Under the pieces are notes generated by a model. The model saw only the letters and a list, made by a program, of their open reading frames with translations, searched no databases and had not been told where the DNA came from. Made by a program: the position numbers and the translations under genes. Below, one piece after another: positions 58,795 through 64,000 of a stretch of DNA of 64,000 nt (positions are counted from its first letter, which is position 1; the number at the start of each line of letters is the position of its first letter). The stretch spans positions 496,001 to 560,000 of the forward strand of contig NZ_FOKP01000001.1 of NCBI RefSeq assembly GCF_900112185.1, given 5' to 3'. This DNA is from Allobosea sp. CRIB-10 (GTDB taxonomy: Bacteria > Pseudomonadota > Alphaproteobacteria > Rhizobiales > Beijerinckiaceae).

Positions 58795-60381
58795 ATGCAC
58801 CGCCGCCAGTTCATCGCCGGGGCGAGCGCCGCCGCCACGGGCCTCGCCATGCCACGCCTCGGCCATGCGCAATCCAGCCGCGCTCGCACCTTGCGCTTTG
58901 CTCCCCATGCCGATCTGAGCTTCGTCGATCCCGGCTGGACGCTGGCCTATGTCGCCCGGAACCACGGCTTCATGGTGTTCGACACCCTCTACGGGCTGGA
59001 CTCCGGCTTCGAGCCGCAGCCGCAGATGGTCGCGGGGCATGTCGTCGAGCATGACGGCCTGCTGTGGCGACTGACGCTGCGGGATGGGCTGCTCTTCCAT
59101 GACGGGACGCCGGTGCGTGCGCAGGATTGCGTCGCCAGCATCCGGCGCTGGGCGAGCGCCGACGCGTTCGGCCAGAAGCTCATGGCCGCGACGGACGAGC
59201 TCTCGGCTGCCACCGATCGCGAGATCCGATTTCGGCTCAAGCGCCCCTTCCCGCTCCTGCCCGCCGCGCTCGGCAAGGCCAGCCCCTATATGTGCGCGAT
59301 GATGCCGGAGCGGATCGCCCTCACCCCGCAGACGACGCAGATCGGCGAGGTGATCGGCAGCGGCCCGTTCCGCTTCCTCGCCTCGGAGCGGGTGCCCGGC
59401 GCCTCCGCGGCCTATGCGAAATTCGACCGCTATGTCCCGGCTCCCGCCAAGCCGAGCTTCGTCGCCGGCGCCAAGGTCGCGCATTTCGACCGCGTGGAGT
59501 GGATCACTATCCCTGACGCCGGCACAGCCGCAGGCGCGCTCCAGTCGGGTGAGATCGACTGGTGGGAAGCGCCGCCTCCCGATCTCATTCCGCTGCTGAA
59601 GAGCAACGGCAAGATCGCCGTCGAGACGCTCGACCCTGCCGGCTCGGTCGGCGTCTTCCGCTTCAACCATCTCCATCCGCCCTTCAACAACCCGGCGATC
59701 CGGCGCGCCGTGCTCGGCGCGGTCGACCAGGCACCGTTCATGCAGGCGATTGCGGGCGATGATCCGGCGATGTGGAACGACCGGGTCGGCTATTTCACGC
59801 CGGGAACGCCGATGGCGAGCGATGCGGGGATGGCCGGGCTGTTCGGCCCGCGCGATCTAGCCAAGGCCAAGCGCGAGCTTGCCGCCGCCGGCTATCGCGG
59901 CGAACGGGTCGTCCTGCTCGCCGCCTCGAACATCGATGCGATCCACGCCCTCGCCCAGGTGGCGCAGGACCTGCTGACCCGCATCGGCATGAATGTCGAC
60001 TATGTCTCGACCGACTGGGGCACGGTGATGCAGCGGCGGACGAGCCAGCAGCCGGTCGACAGCGGTGGCTGGAGCGCCTTCGTCGGCACTTGGTCCGGCA
60101 ACGATCTGGTGAACCCGGCGGTGAGCATCAGCCTGCGCGGCGACGGCAAGGCGGCGGGGGGCTGGCTGACCTCGCCGGAGATCGAGCGGCTACGCGACGC
60201 CTGGTTCGATGCGCCGGACCTCGCCGAGCGCCAGCGGATCTGCCGGGCACTCCAGGAAAAGGCCTGGCAGGACGTGCCCTTCATCCCGCTCGGCCAGTGG
60301 AAGACGCAGAGCGCGCGGCGCACCAGCATCACCGATCTGCCGCGCGGCATTCCGCTGTTCTGGGGCGCACGGCCGAGCTGA
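58795..60381 (+). CDS. ABC transporter substrate-binding protein, dipeptide/oligopeptide type (second)
   Basis: 528 residues. The N-terminus MHRRQFIAGASAAATG is a twin-arginine signal (RRQFIAG), whereas the first paralogue at 53487 has an ordinary Sec-type signal. VDPGWTLAYVARNHGFMVFDTLYGLDS and FHDGTPVRAQDCVASIRRW show the same family 5 fold. The two paralogues may broaden ligand range for one permease pair. Convergent with the NIPSNAP gene. Confidence 0.92.
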   Translation: MHRRQFIAGASAAATGLAMPRLGHAQSSRARTLRFAPHADLSFVDPGWTLAYVARNHGFMVFDTLYGLDSGFEPQPQMVAGHVVEHDGLLWRLTLRDGLLFHDGTPVRAQDCVASIRRWASADAFGQKLMAATDELSAATDREIRFRLKRPFPLLPAALGKASPYMCAMMPERIALTPQTTQIGEVIGSGPFRFLASERVPGASAAYAKFDRYVPAPAKPSFVAGAKVAHFDRVEWITIPDAGTAAGALQSGEIDWWEAPPPDLIPLLKSNGKIAVETLDPAGSVGVFRFNHLHPPFNNPAIRRAVLGAVDQAPFMQAIAGDDPAMWNDRVGYFTPGTPMASDAGMAGLFGPRDLAKAKRELAAAGYRGERVVLLAASNIDAIHALAQVAQDLLTRIGMNVDYVSTDWGTVMQRRTSQQPVDSGGWSAFVGTWSGNDLVNPAVSISLRGDGKAAGGWLTSPEIERLRDAWFDAPDLAERQRICRALQEKAWQDVPFIPLGQWKTQSARRTSITDLPRGIPLFWGARPS

Positions 60382-60390
60382 TCGGAACGA

Positions 60391-60702
60391 TCACTGCGGG
60401 CTGAACGAGGCGTAGCGCATGATCTTGACGTCCTGCTGGACGAAGGTGCCGCGATTGCCACGGCGGAACTCGTGCCAGGCCGGGTCGGCGTCGAGCTTCG
60501 CCCGCCGCTCCTCGCGATCGGCGAGGCTGTCATAGACCCAGATATAGAGGACCTCGTTCAGCCGCCCGATCTCGCTGACGAAGACGCCGAGCAGCCGCCC
60601 AAGATATTTCTGCTGCAGCGGCAGTCCTAGCTGCCGGTAACGCTCGAGGTATTCTTCGGTCCGCCCGTGTTCGACGACATAGGTCCGGTGCTCGATGATC
60701 AT
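60391..60702 (-). CDS. NIPSNAP-family protein
   Basis: 103 residues. MIIEHRTYVVEHGRTEEYLERY, then LGRLLGVFVSEIGRLNEVLYIWVYDSLADREERR, matches the small ferredoxin-like NIPSNAP domain. Function unknown; it is often found next to catabolic genes. It follows the 2-hydroxyacid dehydrogenase gene with a 10-bp gap on the same strand, so they form a two-gene operon. Confidence 0.88.
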   Translation of the reverse strand: MIIEHRTYVVEHGRTEEYLERYRQLGLPLQQKYLGRLLGVFVSEIGRLNEVLYIWVYDSLADREERRAKLDADPAWHEFRRGNRGTFVQQDVKIMRYASFSPQ

Positions 60703-60712
60703 GGCGACCTGC

Positions 60713-61666
60713 TCAGGCTGATGGTTCGGGTGGGGTCAGGACGGCGCCAGAGGTGAAGAACGCGTCCAGATTGGCGATGACCAGCGCTTCCATGGCGCGC
60801 CGCGTCTCATGCGTGCTCGCGGCGATGTGCGGCAGCAGGACGACCCTGTCATTCTCGATGAGCTCCACCGGCACGTTCGGCTCGTTGGCATAGACGTCGA
60901 GGCCCGCGCCGGCGATGCGGCCGTCGCTCAGCGCCTCGACCAGCGCCGCCTGGTCAACGACGCTGCCACGCGAGACGTTGACGAGGAAGCCGTCACGGCC
61001 GAGCGCTTCGAGCACAGCCGCCGAGACGAGGTGGTGCGTCGCCGGCCCGCCGCTGCAGGACAGGACGAGGATATCGGCCCAGCGCGCCAGGTCGATCAGG
61101 TCGCGGACGAAGCCATAAGGCACATCAGCCTGCCGGCGCCGCCCGAAATGGCGGATCTCCATACGGAAACCGGCGGCGCGGCGCGTGATCTCGCGACCGG
61201 TCTTGCCGAGGCCGACGATGCCGAGGCGCTTGCCCGTCGCCTGCGTCGCCAGCGGAAAGGCGCCGGCCTTCCAGCGGCCTTCGCGCACGAAGCGGTCGGC
61301 GTTCACGAGCTGCCGCGTCGTCGCCAGGATCAGCCCGAAGGCTGTATCCGCGACGCAGTCGTTGAGGACATCCGGCGTGATCGCGACCTGGACGCCGAAG
61401 CGGGCCGCCGCCGCCAGATCGAGTTTCTCGGTGCCGACGCCAAACGAAGCGACCACTCCGCCGGGAATTGCCGCGAACAGCTCGGCCGTGCAGGCATGGC
61501 GCGCCATGGTGACCGCACCGGCGAAAGCGCCATGATGGCTGGCGAGGAAGCCGGCCGGATCGGCCTCCTGCCAGAGCGGATGGAGTGAGAATCGCTCGCG
61601 CGCGGCCTTGGTCAGCCCCGGCGGCAGCGGGCCGATTTCGAGCAGGCGGGGTGGTGAGGTAGGCAT
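60713..61666 (-). CDS. D-2-hydroxyacid dehydrogenase (NAD(P)-dependent)
   Basis: 317 residues from ATG 61666; the frame remains open to 62239, but the extension crosses the IclR remnant and is rejected. NAD-binding loop GIVGLGKTGREI, VNVSRGSVVDQAALVEAL (catalytic Arg), DVYANEPNVP (Glu) and LLPHIAAST (His) are all present. The pattern resembles hydroxypyruvate/glyoxylate reductases. It reduces a 2-oxoacid or oxidises a 2-hydroxyacid derived from the neighbouring pathway. The IclR fragment upstream was probably its regulator. Confidence 0.92.
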   Translation of the reverse strand: MPTSPPRLLEIGPLPPGLTKAARERFSLHPLWQEADPAGFLASHHGAFAGAVTMARHACTAELFAAIPGGVVASFGVGTEKLDLAAAARFGVQVAITPDVLNDCVADTAFGLILATTRQLVNADRFVREGRWKAGAFPLATQATGKRLGIVGLGKTGREITRRAAGFRMEIRHFGRRRQADVPYGFVRDLIDLARWADILVLSCSGGPATHHLVSAAVLEALGRDGFLVNVSRGSVVDQAALVEALSDGRIAGAGLDVYANEPNVPVELIENDRVVLLPHIAASTHETRRAMEALVIANLDAFFTSGAVLTPPEPSA

Positions 61667-61758
61667 GATCTGTCGAGCCTCGACATCAAAGGGGCATCCG
61701 CGACGCGCCGGCGCGGGCCATCGCTGCCCTGCCCCGGCGTCACGTGGCGAGAACGGCC

Positions 61759-62100
61759 TCAGGCGCGCAGCAAAGCGAGATAGCGCTCCGCGATGCGCTG
61801 CCCGAGTTTGGTGAGTTCGGCAGCCGCTTGCGTCTCCGCCTCTGCGGAGAGCGCCGCAGTCGGTATCGTGCGAGCGAGACTGCCGACGACTCGCGAGCCG
61901 TCGGGCGGCAGGATCGGCACGGCGACGCCGCTGAGATAGGGCGTGATCCGGCCATGGCTGGTGGCGTAGCCGGCGCGCCTTATCGTCGCCATGGCCCGGC
62001 GAAACTGGTCCCAGCTGTCGCCGAGCCCGGCCGAGGCGATCTCCGCGGGGCTGCGCAGATAGATTTCGCGGATGCGATGGGCCGAGAGATAGGGCAGCAC
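61759..62100 (-). pseudogene. IclR-family regulator, C-terminal ligand-binding remnant
   Basis: Encodes only about 113 residues of the IclR effector domain (LPYLSAHRIREIYLRSPAEI ... GYATSHGRITPYLSGVAVPI ... SAEAETQAAAELTKLGQRI). The helix-turn-helix half and the first part of the effector domain are missing. The similarity stops at about 62100-62104, exactly where a permease fragment on the opposite strand begins, and the frame meets a stop at 62119-62121. It cannot bind DNA and is a remnant. Confidence 0.85.
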
Positions 62101-62102
62101 GC

Positions 62103-62297
62103 GATCTCTCGACCGCGATCATCCTTGCCGGCCCCGACACCAAGACGATCGCGGTCGCGATCTTCGACCGTGCCGTCAATGGCGAGCTCAGCGAAGTCGC
62201 GGCGCTCGGCCTGCTCTGGTCGCTGCTGATGAGCAGCATCGCGACGGTGTTCTATCTGATGATGAAACGCCGCGGCACGATGGTGTTCGGGGTCTGA
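62103..62297 (+). pseudogene. Iron-type ABC permease (FbpB-like), C-terminal remnant
   Basis: The frame from 62103 reads DLSTAIILAGPDTKTIAVAIFD, then ELSEVAALGLLWSLLMSS and KRRGTMVFGV before TGA at 62295-62297. This 64-residue piece matches the last membrane helices of Fe(3+)-type ABC permeases, with no start codon or upstream part. Its left edge coincides with the right edge of the IclR fragment, so both ends were created by the same event. Confidence 0.8.
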
Positions 62298-62643
62298 GAG
62301 CTCTTCTCACTCCCCAGTCGATTGTAAGATATTGCTATAACGTACTGATTTCACGAGTTGATTTTTTAGTATGGCGAGCGCAGCCCGGCCTTGAGGTCAT
62401 CAATAAGCTACGATTTTGATTTCATTGAGAAATTGGCCGAAAAATAAAGATGTGGGTATTCGGCGTCTGCCGATATCAATCGATATTTTCCGCCGGTTCG
62501 AGCGGTTTGCCAAGGCGGCCCTCAAAAGAAAAAGTACCGTCATAGTGCTTCGACTAAGCGATCTGGATAGACATGCCCAAAAAGAGCTGGCTCGGTTGAG
62601 CTGAACAGTTTCGGGGCTGTCGCTAGGTGGGCTTCGGCCCTGG
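62298..62643. other. Lower-GC spacer with no firm gene
   Basis: Between the permease remnant and the IS remnant. The line 62401-62460 has 19 G+C of 60 by hand count, well below the surrounding DNA. Apart from a weak open frame at 62416 I see no gene, repeat or clear promoter. Confidence 0.6.
62416..62604 (+). CDS. Possible small basic hypothetical protein
   Basis: 62 residues from TTG 62416, rich in Lys and Arg (RRLPISIDIFRRFERFAKAALKRK). No recognisable ribosome binding site and no family. It lies in the low-GC spacer between gene remnants and may be a chance frame or a fragment of a horizontally acquired gene. Confidence 0.2.
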   Translation: MISLRNWPKNKDVGIRRLPISIDIFRRFERFAKAALKRKSTVIVLRLSDLDRHAQKELARLS

Positions 62644-62871
62644 TTATGCCGCAACCGGGATTGGCTGCAGCGCGTTGAAGTAAGCCTGGTCGGGTGTCTG
62701 ACGGGCCAGGCTCTGGTGAGGCCTCCTGCCGTTGTAGAAGGCCAGATACCGACCGATCGAGGCGCGTGCCTCCGACACGCTGGCATAGGCGCGCAGGTAT
62801 ACCTCCTCGTATTTGACCGATTTCCAGAGGCGCTAGACGAAGACGTTGTCGCGCCGGGCGCCCTCGCCGTC
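62644..62871 (-). mobile_element. IS3-family transposase (OrfB) 3' remnant with in-frame stop
   Basis: On the minus strand the reading is GEGARRDNVFV, a TAG stop, then RLWKSVKYEEVYLRAYASVS, ASIGRYLAFYNGRRPHQSL, TPDQAYFNALQPIPVAA and TAA. This is the C-terminal end of an IS3-group integrase-type transposase (the final DDE glutamate region normally reads NVFVERLW). The TAG replaces that very Glu codon (GAG), so the piece is dead. Its left part and any terminal inverted repeat were not found. It abuts the 3' end of the MarR gene. Confidence 0.88.
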
Positions 62872-63367
62872 AGTTCGCGGGGGCAGCGACCGGCTCTGGC
62901 GCTGCCAACTCCGGGACGCCGGTATGGCTGTAGATCGCATCTCGGAGCTGCCGGACGAGGCGATTGAGCTCGGCAAGCTGGCCGGGCGTCTGTCCCGAGG
63001 CCAGGAGCAGATTGTCGTTCAGGCAGCGCGCGCGAAAGCGAAGGCTGTCACCTTCCGAGGTGAGCGCGATGATGACCTGGCGCTCATTCTCGGGATTGCG
63101 AGTGCGGCGCACCAGCCCGGCCGCTTCCATTCTCTTCAGTAGCGGCGTCAGCGTGCTGGACTCCAAGGCAAGCTGTTGAGCGATGCCGCCGACCGTTTGG
63201 GCGTCTTCGCGCCAGAGGACGTTGAGCACGAGATACTGCGGATAGGTCAGCCCCAGACCATCCAGCAAGGGCTTATAGGCCCGCTGGATCGCGATCTCGG
63301 CGGAGTAGATCGAGAAGCAAAGCTGGTCCTCCAGCGGCACTGGCGGAGCGGTGGTCGCATCGGTCAT
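62870..63367 (-). CDS. MarR-family regulator, OhrR-like
   Basis: 165 residues. QLCFSIYSAEIAIQRAYKPLLDGLGLTYPQYLVLNVLW is the OhrR signature, with the peroxide-sensing Cys17. The winged helix is QTVGGIAQQLALESSTLTPLLKRMEAAGLVRRTRN. A second Cys at 115 could support the two-Cys mechanism. OhrR proteins repress organic-hydroperoxide defence genes and let go when the Cys is oxidised. It is divergent from a secreted hydrolase gene and probably controls it through operators in the 146-bp gap. Its stop codon touches the IS remnant, so its last residues (PEPVAAPAN) may have been altered by that insertion. Confidence 0.92.
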   Translation of the reverse strand: MTDATTAPPVPLEDQLCFSIYSAEIAIQRAYKPLLDGLGLTYPQYLVLNVLWREDAQTVGGIAQQLALESSTLTPLLKRMEAAGLVRRTRNPENERQVIIALTSEGDSLRFRARCLNDNLLLASGQTPGQLAELNRLVRQLRDAIYSHTGVPELAAPEPVAAPAN

Positions 63368-63447
63368 CGACAGGCCTTTCGTTGCGGCTCACGGAACCGT
63401 GATCTCGAAAACATATATCGCGACAAATGTCTGGTTGACAAGGATGG

Positions 63448-63492
63448 CGATAATCGGCACATCTATTATCGCAATAACAGTTATTGCAATAA
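63448..63492. promoter_or_regulatory. Probable MarR/OhrR operator with tandem palindromes
   Basis: TTATCGCAATAA (63466-63477) and the perfect palindrome TTATTGCAATAA (63481-63492) are two near-identical 12-mers 15 bases apart. GCGATAAT (63448-63455) forms an inverted repeat with ATTATCGC (63465-63472). A TTGACA at 63435-63440 could be the -35 box of the hydrolase gene, which would place the operators over its -10 region and start site. Confidence 0.65.
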
Positions 63493-63513
63493 CCCAACCC
63501 GAGGAGCACTGTC

Positions 63514-64000
63514 ATGAACAAGTTCATCCGCAACACCCTCCTCGCCGCAGCCGCCATCGGCAGCATGTCGCAGGCCGCCCTCGCCCAGCCTGCGAGCACG
63601 GCGCAGCCTGCCAAGAATGTCGTTCTGGTTCACGGCGCGTTCGCGGATGGATCGGGATGGCGGGGCGTCTATGACCTGCTGACGGCTCGCGGCTACCGCG
63701 TCACGATCGTGCAGAACCCGCTGACCTCGCTCGAAGACGATGTTGCGGCGACCAAGCGGGCCCTCGACCGGCAGGACGGCCCCACGATCCTCGTCGGCCA
63801 TTCCTGGGGCGGCACCGTCATCACCGAAGCGGGCGTCGATGCCAAGGTCACTGGGCTTGTCTATGTCTCGGCCCTCTCCCCTGATGCCGGCGAGACGACG
63901 GCCCAGCAGTACGAAGGATTCGCCCCGGCGACCGAGTTCGTCCTCGACAAGGCCCAGGACGGCTTCGCCTTCGTCGACCGCGCCAAGTTCAAGGCCGGCT
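63514..64000 (+). CDS. Secreted alpha/beta-hydrolase (3' end outside window)
   Basis: The first 162 residues are present. A signal peptide (MNKFIRNTLLAAAAIGSMSQAALAQ) predicts export. VVLVHGAFADGSGWRGVYDLL and the nucleophile elbow VGHSWGGTVI are typical of the alpha/beta-hydrolase family, close to EstC/salicylate esterase-like proteins often annotated simply as alpha/beta-hydrolase. GAGGAG precedes ATG 63514. The divergent OhrR-like gene suggests induction by oxidants or lipophilic acids. Confidence 0.9.
   Translation, partial: MNKFIRNTLLAAAAIGSMSQAALAQPASTAQPAKNVVLVHGAFADGSGWRGVYDLLTARGYRVTIVQNPLTSLEDDVAATKRALDRQDGPTILVGHSWGGTVITEAGVDAKVTGLVYVSALSPDAGETTAQQYEGFAPATEFVLDKAQDGFAFVDRAKFKAG

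Noticed and set aside
61667..62239. Upstream extension of the 2-hydroxyacid dehydrogenase frame
   Set aside because: Runs across the IclR remnant and permease fragment in the wrong frame; the ATG at 61666 is the natural start of the family.

Overview
The window is GC-rich chromosomal DNA with dense, often 4-nt-overlapping genes. Gene content (Rrf2, NarL/FixJ-type regulators, Bug-type and polyamine-type binding proteins, class III CoA-transferases, a REP-like repeat of a kind I associate with Hyphomicrobiales) suggests an alphaproteobacterium of the Bosea/Methylobacterium/Bradyrhizobium sort. That placement is inference, with no marker gene to fix it. I saw no rRNA, tRNA or CRISPR array.

Region 1 (1-4512) and region 3 (17725-23217, 28602-29414) are an exopolysaccharide locus: a UDP-glucuronate decarboxylase-like enzyme, a Wza/ExoF-type export protein, ManC, a TIGR04325-type methyltransferase, a flippase, an O-antigen ligase/polymerase-like membrane protein fused to a beta-helix domain, and two glycosyltransferases. 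Embedded in it (4784-17728) is a compact NRPS/PKS assembly line: a free-standing A-PCP with a threonine code, a 2655-residue KS-AT-ACP-aminotransferase-C-A-PCP protein with a near-glycine code, and a C-TE protein whose thioesterase has Cys in place of Ser. An Sfp-type phosphopantetheinyl transferase gene overlaps the flippase gene by 4 nt.

Region 4 (23218-28572) opens with a 0.9-kb AT-rich non-coding island, then a MetOD1-like protein, a soluble NarL-type histidine kinase, its response regulator, and two further LuxR-type regulators with degraded receiver domains.

Region 5 (29677-41782) is built round a minus-strand polyamine-type ABC transporter operon. It carries two paralogous binding proteins, an intact histone-deacetylase/acetylpolyamine-amidohydrolase-like enzyme, a degenerate paralogue of it, an APH-type kinase and an AGXT2L-like PLP enzyme (a kinase plus phospho-lyase pair). 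A DUF3870 gene and a second class III aminotransferase follow. Region 6 (42184-53330) is a plus-strand acyl-CoA catabolic operon with accessory oxidation genes. Regions 5 and 6 are headed, in opposite orientation, by two copies of the same leader motif (GCTAGGNGATTTGTGC and downstream conserved blocks). Each copy sits just after a promoter-like sequence and just before a strong intrinsic terminator. I read this as a riboswitch-like attenuator family and consider it the most interesting item here.

Region 7 (53487-61666) is a dipeptide-type ABC transporter locus with two binding proteins and two permeases but no ATPase, an amidohydrolase, a NIPSNAP protein and a 2-hydroxyacid dehydrogenase. Region 8 (61759-64000) is a recombination scar: an IclR C-terminal piece abuts an iron-type permease C-terminal piece, followed by lower-GC DNA, a broken IS3-family transposase end, an OhrR/MarR regulator and a divergent secreted alpha/beta-hydrolase that runs off the window.
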